Source: Oscillospiraceae bacterium (lineage in GTDB: Bacteria > Bacillota > Clostridia > Oscillospirales > Oscillospiraceae). Taken from it: a stretch of DNA of 33,771 nt. The DNA lies in contig SVMD01000021.1 in assembly GCA_015067615.1 (NCBI GenBank), forward strand, positions 1 to 33,771. The letters are read 5' to 3'. Below, piece after piece: positions 6,118 through 13,637 of this stretch (the stretch's first letter is position 1; each line of letters starts with the position of its first letter). The translations under genes were made by a program, and so were the position numbers. The notes under the pieces were generated by a model. The model did not search any database, was not told the origin of the DNA, and saw only the letters and a list, made by a program, of their open reading frames with translations.

Positions 6118-7710
6118 ATGTCTGACTTAGTACAAGAAATCAGCCGCCGCCGGACCTTTGCCATCATCTCCCACCCCGACGCCGGTAAAACCACCCTGAC
6201 CGAAAAATTCCTGCTCTACGGCGGTGCCATTGCCCAGGCCGGTGTTGTCAAGGGCAAGAAAAATTCCCGTGCCGCCACCTCCGACTGGATGGAGATCGAG
6301 AAGCAGCGCGGTATTTCCGTCACCTCTTCCGTCATGCAGTTCCAGTATGATGGCTTCTGCATCAACATTCTGGATACCCCCGGCCACCAGGACTTCTCTG
6401 AGGATACCTACCGTACCCTGATGGCCGCCGACTCCGCCGTCATGGTCATCGACGGCGCCAAGGGCGTGGAGCCCCAGACCCGGAAGCTCTTCAAGGTCTG
6501 CGCCATGCGCCACATCCCCATCTTCACCTTCATCAACAAGATGGACCGGGACACCAAGGACCCCTTCGACCTGCTGGATGAAGTGGAGCGGGAGCTGGGT
6601 ATTGAGACCTACGCCATGAACTGGCCCATCGGCTCCGGCAAGGACTTCCAGGGTGTCTATGACCGGGAAAAGAGCCAGCTGATCTTCTTCTCCGGCCTCA
6701 ACGGCAAGGCCAAGGCCGCCAAGCAGGAGATCGACCTGTACGATCCCCAGGTTGCCCAGCTTCTGGACAGTGAGAGCAAGCACCAGCAGCTCATCGACGA
6801 TGTGGAGCTGCTGTCCGCCGGACGGGAAATGGACTTCGAGGCTGTCCGCTGCGGCCAGCTTTCTCCTGTGTTCTTCGGCTCCGCTCTGACCAATTTCGGC
6901 ATTGAGCCCTTCCTGGAGAACTTTCTGAAGCTGACGCCCCCTCCGTTGGCAAGAGTGTCCGATGAGGGCGTGGTGGATACCTTTGATCCCGGCTTCTCCG
7001 CCTTCGTCTTCAAGATCCAGGCCAACATGAACAAGGCCCACCGGGACCGCCTGGCCTTCATGCGTATCTGCTCTGGCAAGTTCGAGCGGGATAAGGAATA
7101 CTACCATGTCCAGGGCAAGAAGAAGATGCGCCTGTCCCAGCCCCAGCAGCTGATGGCCGCGGAGCGTGAGATCGTGGACGAGGCCTATGCAGGCGACGTC
7201 ATCGGCGTCTTTGATCCCGGCATCTTCGCCATCGGCGACACCATCACCGTTCCCGGCAAGAAGTTCACCTATTCCGGTATCCCCACCTTCGCCCCCGAGC
7301 ATTTCTGCCGGGTGTCCGCCAAGGACTCCATGAAGCGCAAGCAGTTCGTCAAGGGTACCGAGCAGATCGCCCAGGAGGGCGCCATCCAGATTTTCAAGGT
7401 TCCCAACTCCGGTATGGAGGAGGTCATCGTGGGTGTCGTGGGCGTGCTGCAGCTGGAAGTGTTCCAGTACCGGATGAAGAACGAGTATGGCGTGGACCTG
7501 CGGATGGAGACTCTGCCCTACGAGGAAATTCGCCTGATTGACGCGTATCCCGGCGACCTGAGCGACCTGAACCTGGGTTCTGACGCGGAACTGCTGGAGG
7601 ATTACCGGGGCCGCAGCCTGCTGGTCTATTCCAGCTACTGGGCCATCGACTTTACCAACCGCCGCAATCCCGGCCTGAAGGTTTCCGAGATCGTCGTTGC
7701 GGAAGGCTAA
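6118..7710 (+). CDS. prfC: Peptide chain release factor 3
   Basis: The product is 530 residues, a translational GTPase that removes RF1/RF2 from the ribosome after peptide release. The G1 motif SHPDAGKTT, the switch region with RGISVTSS, DTPGHQD (G3) and NKMDRD (G4) are all present in the first ~150 residues. Domains II and III follow with the RF3-type sequence, including FVFKIQANMNKAHRDRLAFM and VGVLQLEVFQYRM. Length is as usual for RF3. The ATG at 6118 is chosen over the in-frame ATG at 6106 because GGAGG lies 5 bases before it. It is preceded by a short leader ORF and followed by an intrinsic terminator, so it is probably a single-gene unit. Confidence 0.97.
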   Translation: MSDLVQEISRRRTFAIISHPDAGKTTLTEKFLLYGGAIAQAGVVKGKKNSRAATSDWMEIEKQRGISVTSSVMQFQYDGFCINILDTPGHQDFSEDTYRTLMAADSAVMVIDGAKGVEPQTRKLFKVCAMRHIPIFTFINKMDRDTKDPFDLLDEVERELGIETYAMNWPIGSGKDFQGVYDREKSQLIFFSGLNGKAKAAKQEIDLYDPQVAQLLDSESKHQQLIDDVELLSAGREMDFEAVRCGQLSPVFFGSALTNFGIEPFLENFLKLTPPPLARVSDEGVVDTFDPGFSAFVFKIQANMNKAHRDRLAFMRICSGKFERDKEYYHVQGKKKMRLSQPQQLMAAEREIVDEAYAGDVIGVFDPGIFAIGDTITVPGKKFTYSGIPTFAPEHFCRVSAKDSMKRKQFVKGTEQIAQEGAIQIFKVPNSGMEEVIVGVVGVLQLEVFQYRMKNEYGVDLRMETLPYEEIRLIDAYPGDLSDLNLGSDAELLEDYRGRSLLVYSSYWAIDFTNRRNPGLKVSEIVVAEG

Positions 7711-7722
7711 CTGAACAGCAGG

Positions 7723-7750
7723 AAAGGGCGAAGCCACGGCTTCGCCCTTT
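7723..7750 (+). terminator. prfC terminator
   Basis: AAAGGGCGAAGCC and GGCTTCGCCCTTT form a 12-13-bp stem with a tiny loop, 13 bases after the stop codon. Confidence 0.8.
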
Positions 7751-7762
7751 ATAAATGCGTAA

Positions 7763-8042
7763 GATAATTGATTGTTTAGCGGCGCGGTAATTATGATGCA
7801 ATCAGGCAAGAAAAGCGTGTCATTCCGAGGGCCTTTAGGCCCGTGGGAATCTCCTGTACCGTACTTCGATATCAAAAGAAGGTTCTTAACATCGAAAGTC
7901 TTGGATATACGATGTTAATTGGTACTTTACAGCATCCTTCTACTGTACTGGAGATTGCCACGTCGCTTCGCTCCTCGCAATGACACAGTAGTTGAACCCC
8001 GGTTGCGCCGATTGGTATTGCTGCTGTAAACGAGAATTCATC
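7763..8042. repeat. Dispersed repeat, family A copy 2, with a nested element
   Basis: The left end GATAATTGATTGTTTAGCGG and the reverse complement of the right end (GATGAATTCTCGTTTACAGC) match the family A ends at 3837 and 11102. A second, unrelated palindromic element (7817-7986) sits inside it. No coding frame is credible in this gap between prfC and the blaR1-like gene. Confidence 0.55.
7817..7986. repeat. MITE-like repeat, family B, nested in family A
   Basis: The terminal inverted repeats are GTGTCATTCCGAGG (7817-7830) and CCTCGCAATGACAC (7973-7986), matching at 13 of 14 positions. Sub-terminal GTGGGAATCTCC and GGAGATTGCCAC are also inverted. This TGTCATTGCGAGG...GGCAATCTCC motif is a common dispersed repeat type in gut Clostridia. 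There is no transposase. Confidence 0.7.
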
Positions 8043-8051
8043 GCATAAAGT

Positions 8052-8080
8052 ACAGGAGCCGCCAATCTGGCGGCTCCTGT
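8052..8080 (-). terminator. Terminator of the blaI-blaR1-like operon
   Basis: ACAGGAGCCGCC and GGCGGCTCCTGT form a 12-bp perfect stem with a 5-base loop, 21 bases past the stop of the minus-strand gene. Confidence 0.75.
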
Positions 8081-8100
8081 TATTCTTTCAGATGTTTTAC

Positions 8101-10650
8101 TTATTGCCGGATGCTGTCGGGAAGCTCGGACAGGGCACTGTCGATCTCCGCGCGGATCTCATCTGTGTTGGATGCGATCAGGGAGATGTCCATATGGATC
8201 CCCATCAGGAAGGTTTCACCGTCCTCCGTGGTGGTGAACTGCTCATAGCGCTCCACATGTACCAGATTTCCCTGGTTGTCCAGGTGCCAGCGGATATTCA
8301 GCTGGGTGTATTGCGCTCCGGCTGCGGTGGGGTCCAGAACCGTCGTGATGATCATGCCGCTTTCGGTTTCTTCCCGGAGAACCTGGCTGATGATGACATC
8401 ATCAAACCGGAACCGGGGGAGCCAGTAGGGATACCACTGCTGATCCGCCTCCGCCAGGGACCATCTGCGGAATTCCGGATAGTATTTTCCGCTGACAAAG
8501 AAGGTGTACTGTACGTCCTGGTCGCTAAGATAGCCCCGGGTCTGCTGATTGCCGTCGGCAAGCTCCATTTGAGTGACCCGATACCAGCGCCCCTGGTCCT
8601 CCCAGATATCCATTTCGCTTCGGGTGGCAGCGGGCCGATTTTCATAGGTGTACACTGCCTGAATGTGCCAGCTTCCCTGGGCTTGATAGGCATCCAGCGC
8701 GTCCTGACACAGGGCCAGGTAGCCTTTCCTGGTTCTGTCTTCCCGATGAATGGTTTCCGGAGCTCTGTGCAGCGTTATGTTGTAGCTTCCTTCCAGGTGA
8801 AGGGTATCCTGGGTGAGCTGGAAGGGCACCCATTCCTCACCATTGGGCGCGTATTGAAACAGCAGCTCGTCCCCCTCCACACGATAGGTGAAGCTGTGGT
8901 TCAGACCTTCGATAAGTTCACCGTCCAGACTGAATTCCCAGGAGCCGGTGCCGTCGGTGTTCAGAATCAGCTTCACATCGTGAGTTTCCCGGCTGGGGTT
9001 GGGAACACCGATTCCTGTGACCACCGTTTCGCCCTCCCATACGCCTGGAAACAGGGCGGCGATGCCCGAACCGGCATAGTCCTCGATGGTGGAGCGGATG
9101 GAGGAGCCGGGCAGGTCCTGGCGCAGCATCTGGGTGGTGACGGTGAGGGTCATGGTCTCCGCATGATGAACCGCCCGGAGGAAATTGTTCTCCCGGTCGA
9201 AGCAGAAGTCCACATAGTATTCTTCTGTCTGGATCCAGGCGTCTTCATAGGGCTCCTTCACCAGCAGCCGCAGGGTATAGCCCTCATCGGTCTCCTGCCG
9301 GGAGATCACCTGGGTATCACTCTGGCTTAAATCAAAGCTGTACAGCCAGGGATCAGGCATGACATGCTCCGAGGTGTCCGGCTGCCAGTCAAAGCTGGTC
9401 TCCGGGGCGGTGGCGGAGAAACAGCTTCCGTTGAGACACAGCCAGCCCTGATATTCTCCGGATCCCTCCTCCGTGTCCCAGCGGAACCGGTTTTCACCGT
9501 AGCGGAAGGTCTGGCACTGGTGCTGGTCCATGGGGGCGGCGGAGCCGCCGAACTCCCGCAGCTCGATGATGGCATAGGCGTCCGGGGACTGGATGGTGTA
9601 CAGGGTATCCTGGATCTGCTGCACCCATTCCTCCGGGGTTCCTTCCACCTCCCGGTTCTCTTCGTCACCGGGACTGGTCAGCAGGCAAACCGCTACAAAG
9701 ACCACGGCAATGACTGCCAGCAGGCTGATCCAGAAGCCGGGACGCTTGTAGTTTAACACGTTCAGGATCCGCTGTTTGGGATTGGACTCACCGAAAGCCA
9801 CCGGACAGGCAGCCAGACCGGCGGTGTGGCCGCCGCAGGAAAGCAGGGCGGCGGAGTAGGCTTTCCGCTCGCTAAGGCTCATGTATTTGACCACATGCTC
9901 GTCGCAGGCCAGCTCTATGTCCCGGCACAGCAGGGCATAGGCAATCCACACCAGCGGATTGAACCAGTGGATGCTCAAGACGGCGTAGCCCAGCAGCTTG
10001 TACCAGTGGTCATGCCGGGCGATGTGGGTATTCTCGTGGTCGAAGATGAATTTCTTTTCCTCTTCGCTGAGTCCCATGGGCAGGTAGATCTTCGGGGGCA
10101 GGAAGCCCAGGACGAAGGCTGTGTCCAGCCCGGGGCACTCGAAGCAGCCGTTTTCCATGAGGTATGCCTCCCGAACCCGGCGCTTCAGCCGGAGATAGCT
10201 GACGACGCTGGCGGTGAGCATAACTCCCATTCCCAGCAGCCACACCCAGGCGGCGATGTCCGTCAGGGTAAGGGGCGAGATAGCGCCATCCTCCACTTTA
10301 TAAAGGAAGGGATCTGATTGCACAGGCGCCCGGTACCCCTCCGGCAGGGTGGGGGTCTGAGGGGGCAGCACCTCCAGGGGCTGTCCCTCCGGTTCCTGAA
10401 CCAGGATGTCCGGCACCTGCACCGGCTGCTGCACCTGAATGCTCAGCGGGGCTTCATCCAAACGGGGCTGGAGGCTGAAGCTGCTTTCAATCTCGAAGGG
10501 GAGCACAAGGCGCAGTCCCGCCAGCAGCCACAGCAGGCAGAATACGGATTTAGGGGCGTTTTTCAGCAGCAGCCGCAGAATCAGCACCGCCACAATCACG
10601 ATGCTGCCCTGGAAGCTGGCTTTCAGCAGGGCGGAATACAATTCGGTCAT
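8101..10650 (-). CDS. BlaR1-type M56 metallopeptidase with a large extracellular region
   Basis: The product is 849 residues. In BlaR1/MecR1 systems the membrane zinc peptidase is switched on by an external sensor and leads to loss of the BlaI/MecI repressor. Membrane segments lie at about 13-30, 37-50, 133-152, a probable hydrophobic stretch near 218-241, and 308-325. The zinc site HENTH (205-209) and the downstream ELACDEH (246-252) are intact, with the M56 sequence HWFNPLVWIA between them. Residues ~330-849 are extracellular, but no penicillin-binding SxxK/SxN/KTG set is evident, so the ligand is probably not a beta-lactam. Two halves of this part look like lipoprotein-type beta domains. 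It starts 3 bases after the blaI stop, and the ribosome-binding site AAGGAGG is inside blaI. Confidence 0.88.
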   Translation of the reverse strand: MTELYSALLKASFQGSIVIVAVLILRLLLKNAPKSVFCLLWLLAGLRLVLPFEIESSFSLQPRLDEAPLSIQVQQPVQVPDILVQEPEGQPLEVLPPQTPTLPEGYRAPVQSDPFLYKVEDGAISPLTLTDIAAWVWLLGMGVMLTASVVSYLRLKRRVREAYLMENGCFECPGLDTAFVLGFLPPKIYLPMGLSEEEKKFIFDHENTHIARHDHWYKLLGYAVLSIHWFNPLVWIAYALLCRDIELACDEHVVKYMSLSERKAYSAALLSCGGHTAGLAACPVAFGESNPKQRILNVLNYKRPGFWISLLAVIAVVFVAVCLLTSPGDEENREVEGTPEEWVQQIQDTLYTIQSPDAYAIIELREFGGSAAPMDQHQCQTFRYGENRFRWDTEEGSGEYQGWLCLNGSCFSATAPETSFDWQPDTSEHVMPDPWLYSFDLSQSDTQVISRQETDEGYTLRLLVKEPYEDAWIQTEEYYVDFCFDRENNFLRAVHHAETMTLTVTTQMLRQDLPGSSIRSTIEDYAGSGIAALFPGVWEGETVVTGIGVPNPSRETHDVKLILNTDGTGSWEFSLDGELIEGLNHSFTYRVEGDELLFQYAPNGEEWVPFQLTQDTLHLEGSYNITLHRAPETIHREDRTRKGYLALCQDALDAYQAQGSWHIQAVYTYENRPAATRSEMDIWEDQGRWYRVTQMELADGNQQTRGYLSDQDVQYTFFVSGKYYPEFRRWSLAEADQQWYPYWLPRFRFDDVIISQVLREETESGMIITTVLDPTAAGAQYTQLNIRWHLDNQGNLVHVERYEQFTTTEDGETFLMGIHMDISLIASNTDEIRAEIDSALSELPDSIRQ

Positions 10651-10653
10651 GGC

Positions 10654-11016
10654 TTATCCCTCCTTGAAGTCGTCAATGAGGGCCTGCAATTGAGCCACAT
10701 CCTCCGCCGTCAGCTTCTTGCTCCGGGAAAAGGCGGCGATGAAGGCCGGCAGGCTTCCCTCAAAGGTCTCCTCCACCATCTCCTCCAGCCGGGATTCCTG
10801 GGCCTGGGCCTTGGATACCAGGGAAGTGACGGTGGCATTCTCGTTTTTCAGCACCCCCCGCTCGGCCAGGCGCCGGATGACGGTGTAGGTGGTGGCCTTG
10901 GACCAGCCCAGCTGCTCCTTGCAGAGCTGGGCCAGCTTGGTAGAATTGATGGGTTCATTCTCCCACAGGATCAGGCAGAAGCGGTACTCACTTTCAAAAA
11001 TCTTCGGTGTCTCCAT
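10654..11016 (-). CDS. BlaI/MecI/CopY-family transcriptional repressor
   Basis: The product is 120 residues. This family forms dimers with an N-terminal winged helix and a C-terminal dimerisation helix pair. The signature ILWENEPINSTKLAQLC, then GWSKATTYTVIRRLAERGVL, is clear at residues ~15-55. The C-terminal ~60 residues are helical, as expected for the cleavable dimer region. It is the first gene of a two-gene operon with the M56 peptidase, the standard arrangement of BlaI/BlaR1-type pairs. Direct repeats that overlap its promoter are candidate operators. No beta-lactamase gene is nearby, so the regulated target is unknown. Confidence 0.92.
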   Translation of the reverse strand: METPKIFESEYRFCLILWENEPINSTKLAQLCKEQLGWSKATTYTVIRRLAERGVLKNENATVTSLVSKAQAQESRLEEMVEETFEGSLPAFIAAFSRSKKLTAEDVAQLQALIDDFKEG

Positions 11017-11043
11017 AAACGTTACCTCCTGGTTGGTCTAATT

Positions 11044-11091
11044 CATTCAACCTTATACTTGAAGTTTAACGCATTCAACCACATTTGTCAA
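11044..11091 (-). promoter_or_regulatory. Promoter and candidate operators of the blaI-like operon
   Basis: On the minus strand TTGACA (11091-11086), a 17-base spacer and TAAACT (11068-11063) form a strong promoter. GGTTGAATG occurs twice on that strand (11080-11072 and 11052-11044), once within the spacer and once just downstream of the -10, 28 bp apart. That placement suits autorepression. The motif is not the classical TACA-TGTA BlaI site. Confidence 0.6.
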
Positions 11092-11101
11092 GTGGTATTT
11101 C

Positions 11102-11298
11102 GATAAATTATCGTTTATGCGGTGGAACGCCGCCAAGCCCTCCCCTTTGGGGAGGGTGCCCCCGTAGGGGGCGGGAGAGGTAAGAACACGCCGAAATGCG
11201 GTATATTTCGTTACATGGTGCTGCCCTCTTCCGTCACGGCTTCGCCGTGCCACCTTCCCCAGAGGGGAAGGCTTTGAGCTGCTAAGCGATAATTTACT
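11102..11298. repeat. Dispersed MITE-like repeat, family A copy 3
   Basis: The ends GATAAATTATCGTTTATGCG and, reversed, GTAAATTATCGCTTAGCAGC match the family A ends. The core holds CCTCCCCTTTGGGGAGG, GCCCCCGTAGGGGGC and CTTCCCCAGAGGGGAAG hairpins, and shares the CTTCCCC..GGGGAAG core with copy 1. Non-coding. Confidence 0.65.
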
Positions 11299-11306
11299 TC
11301 CGGGCA

Positions 11307-11318
11307 GGAAACGTTTCC
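11307..11318. promoter_or_regulatory. Palindromic LacI/CcpA-type operator
   Basis: GGAAACGTTTCC is a perfect 12-bp palindrome with the central CG typical of LacI/GalR-family operators and cre sites. It lies 3 bp upstream of the -35 box of the glycosidase operon. A close variant (AAAAACGTTTCC) lies upstream of the mgl promoter at 24267. Confidence 0.55.
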
Positions 11319-11320
11319 AC

Positions 11321-11349
11321 TTGCTTTTCTGCGGCTTCAATATTATAAT
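11321..11349 (+). promoter_or_regulatory. Promoter of the DUF5662-GH13 operon
   Basis: TTGCTT (11321-11326), a 17-base spacer and a perfect TATAAT (11344-11349) precede the ATG at 11379 by 30 bases. Confidence 0.75.
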
Positions 11350-11378
11350 AAGGAAAACACACGAAAGGGGAGTGGCCC

Positions 11379-11939
11379 ATGAAAGCATGGCAGCATTTTT
11401 GCACCATTACCTACCACCGCTGGCTGGTCCGGAAGGGCTGCTTCCGGGTAGGCCTTTACTGGCAGGGGCTGACCCATGACCTGAGCAAGTACACCCCCAC
11501 GGAGTTCCGGGTAGGCGCCAGATACTACCAGGGCAACCGCAGCCCCAACGGCGCAGAGCGGGAGGAGAAGGGCTACTCAGAAGCATGGATTCACCACAAG
11601 GGCCGAAACCGGCACCACTTTGAATACTGGAACGATTTAAACCGGGAGACGAAGCGCTATGAGTCCGTTCCCATGCCCCGCAGATTCCTGGCGGAATCCG
11701 TTATGGACCGGATTGCAGCCTGCCGGGTCTACGAAGGGGAGAAGTATACCGACGGCTCCGCCGCTGCCTACCTGGACCGGAGTCTGGACGGCAGGCTCAT
11801 GCATCCCCGGACCTACCGGGAGATGAAGCATATTCTCACCATGCTGAAAGAAAAAGGTGAAAAAGAGACCTTTTCTTATATCAAACACCATGTTCTCAAG
11901 GGAAAACCCTTTCCCTGGGAGGAAAATACGGAGGAATAA
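11379..11939 (+). CDS. DUF5662 family protein
   Basis: The product is 186 residues, cytosolic, with no membrane segments. It matches the DUF5662 pattern seen in Firmicutes: an N-terminal helix with HxxxxxxYHRWLV, then THDLSKYTPTEF, HHKGRNRHHFEYW, and a C-terminal helix pair (YREMKHILTMLKEKGE, IKHHVLKGKPFPWEE). The conserved His/Asp residues (HDLSKY, HHKGRNRHH) look like an HD-type metal site, so hydrolase activity is possible, but the function is not established. An AAGGGGAG ribosome-binding site precedes the ATG. It is followed after 3 bases by the GH13 gene, so the two are co-transcribed and probably translationally coupled. Confidence 0.75.
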   Translation: MKAWQHFCTITYHRWLVRKGCFRVGLYWQGLTHDLSKYTPTEFRVGARYYQGNRSPNGAEREEKGYSEAWIHHKGRNRHHFEYWNDLNRETKRYESVPMPRRFLAESVMDRIAACRVYEGEKYTDGSAAAYLDRSLDGRLMHPRTYREMKHILTMLKEKGEKETFSYIKHHVLKGKPFPWEENTEE

Positions 11940-11942
11940 ACT

Positions 11943-13508
11943 ATGGCAGCTTCCTGGCTGAAAGACGCGGTTTTCTATGAGATCTACCCCCAGTCCTACT
12001 GCGATACCAACGGTGACGGCATCGGTGATATCCAGGGTATCATCTCCAAGCTGGATTACATCAAGAGCATCGGCTGCAACGCTCTGTGGATCAACCCCTG
12101 GTACGACTCCCCCTTCGTGGACGCAGGCTACGATGTCCGGGACTTCAAGGCCATCGCGCCCCGCTACGGCACCATGGAGGATGCTGTGGAGCTGTTCAAG
12201 GTGGCTCATGAGAAAGGCATCCATGTGCTGATCGACCTGGTGCCCGGCCACACCAGCGAGGAGCATCCCTGGTTCGTCGAGAGCGGCAAGGAGCACCCCT
12301 GTGACGAGTACGCCCACCGCTACATCTGGACCGAGAATGCCTTCTGCCGAGGCGACGGCATGCCCTTCATCGGCGGCGAGCAGCCCCGGGACGGCACCTA
12401 CATCATCAATTTCTTCAAGTGCCAGCCTGCCCTGAATTACGGCTACCGGGAAATCCACGAGCCCAACTGGCAGATGCCCATCGATGCCCCCGCCCCTCTG
12501 GCAACCCGTGAGGCTCTGAAGGACGTGATGCGCTTCTGGATGGCAAAGGGTGCCGACGGCTTCCGGGTGGACATGGCCGACTCCCTGGTCAAGAATGACG
12601 GCGAGGAAAAGCTGGGCACCATGGAGGTTTGGAAGGATGTCACTTCCGATGTCCGCAAGGACTATCCCGATATGGCCCTGGTTTCCGAGTGGAACAACCC
12701 CGGCTGCGCCCTGAACTGCGGCTTTGACATGGATTTCTGCCTGGACTGGTACGGCAACAGCTATTCCCACCTGGTCCGCTACTACCAGATGGATAAGGAC
12801 GGCAACGTCACCACCGAGAACAGCTACTTCAACCACGCATCCGACAACGACCCCATGGGCTTCCTGAAGGACTTCCTGCCCAAGTACGAAAAGCGTGGCG
12901 AGGGCCTGTACTGCATGATCACCGGCAACCACGACTGCAAGCGCACCTCCTTCAACCTCTGCGAAGAGGACCGGAAGCTGGGCTTCGCCTTCCTGCTGAC
13001 CATGCCCGGCGCGCCCTTCATCTACTACGGCGACGAGATCGGCATGGCCTATCGCTGGACCCCCACCAAGGAGGGCGGCTACCACCGTACCGGTTCCCGT
13101 ACCCCCATGCAGTGGGATAATTCCGCCAATCTGGGCTTCTCCACCGCTGACACTAAGGACATCTATCTGCCTGTGGATCCCAACCCCGGCAAAGCAACCG
13201 TTGCTGCTCAGGAAGCTGATCCCGATTCCATGCTGAACCATGTCCGCAAGGTCCTGGCTCTGCGCAAGGCCCATCCCGACCTGGGCAATTACACCCCCTT
13301 TGAGGTGCTCTACGCCAAGGAAAACGATAAGCTGATTGTCTACAAGCGTGGTGAATACCTGCTGGCCGTGAACCCCGGCATGGAAACCAAGACCTTTGAG
13401 GTGGAGGGCAAGTACGAGCTGGTCCATTCCTTCGGCTCCGCTTCTCTGGAAGCAGGTGTGCTGACCGTGAATCCCAGAACTCTCACCATCTGGAAGCCTG
13501 TAAAGTAA
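11943..13508 (+). CDS. GH13 alpha-glucosidase/alpha-amylase family enzyme
   Basis: The product is 521 residues with no signal peptide, so it is probably intracellular. GH13 enzymes hydrolyse or transfer alpha-glucosidic bonds by a retaining mechanism. The (beta/alpha)8 motifs are present: DLVPGHTS (region I), GFRVDMAD with nucleophile Asp210 (II), VSEWN with acid/base Glu249 (III) and TGNHD with Asp331 (IV). The N-terminal DTNGDGIGD loop is the usual calcium-binding loop of oligo-1,6-glucosidase-like members. The short C-terminal beta domain starts near 430. An oligosaccharide alpha-glucosidase or related transferase is most likely; the exact linkage cannot be read. GGAGG lies 8 bases before the ATG. 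A sugar-type operator upstream of the operon suggests carbon-source control. Confidence 0.9.
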   Translation: MAASWLKDAVFYEIYPQSYCDTNGDGIGDIQGIISKLDYIKSIGCNALWINPWYDSPFVDAGYDVRDFKAIAPRYGTMEDAVELFKVAHEKGIHVLIDLVPGHTSEEHPWFVESGKEHPCDEYAHRYIWTENAFCRGDGMPFIGGEQPRDGTYIINFFKCQPALNYGYREIHEPNWQMPIDAPAPLATREALKDVMRFWMAKGADGFRVDMADSLVKNDGEEKLGTMEVWKDVTSDVRKDYPDMALVSEWNNPGCALNCGFDMDFCLDWYGNSYSHLVRYYQMDKDGNVTTENSYFNHASDNDPMGFLKDFLPKYEKRGEGLYCMITGNHDCKRTSFNLCEEDRKLGFAFLLTMPGAPFIYYGDEIGMAYRWTPTKEGGYHRTGSRTPMQWDNSANLGFSTADTKDIYLPVDPNPGKATVAAQEADPDSMLNHVRKVLALRKAHPDLGNYTPFEVLYAKENDKLIVYKRGEYLLAVNPGMETKTFEVEGKYELVHSFGSASLEAGVLTVNPRTLTIWKPVK

Positions 13509-13518
13509 CGCAACCGTA

Positions 13519-13553
13519 AAAATGGCAGAGGCCTATGGCCTCTGCCATTTTTT
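13519..13553 (+). terminator. Terminator of the GH13 operon
   Basis: AAAATGGCAGAGGCC and GGCCTCTGCCATTTT form a 15-bp perfect stem with loop TAT and trailing T residues. Confidence 0.85.
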
Positions 13554-13637
13554 GGAGAAAATTTAAATTACCTTCTTGCAATGCAGCAAAGAACATGTTA
13601 CACTGTGTGCAGAAATCAATTGCGGAGGTGCATATTT

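Noticed and set aside
6127..7875. 582-codon minus-strand frame across prfC
   Set aside because: Mirror of the RF3 frame with His/Gly/Leu-rich non-protein-like composition; prfC is unmistakable.
8101..11016. Beta-lactam resistance locus
   Set aside because: The BlaI/M56 pair has no beta-lactamase or PBP2a gene and the sensor lacks a visible penicillin-binding domain.
11637..13427. 596-codon minus-strand frame across the GH13 gene
   Set aside because: Antisense shadow; the GH13 catalytic motifs are on the plus strand.
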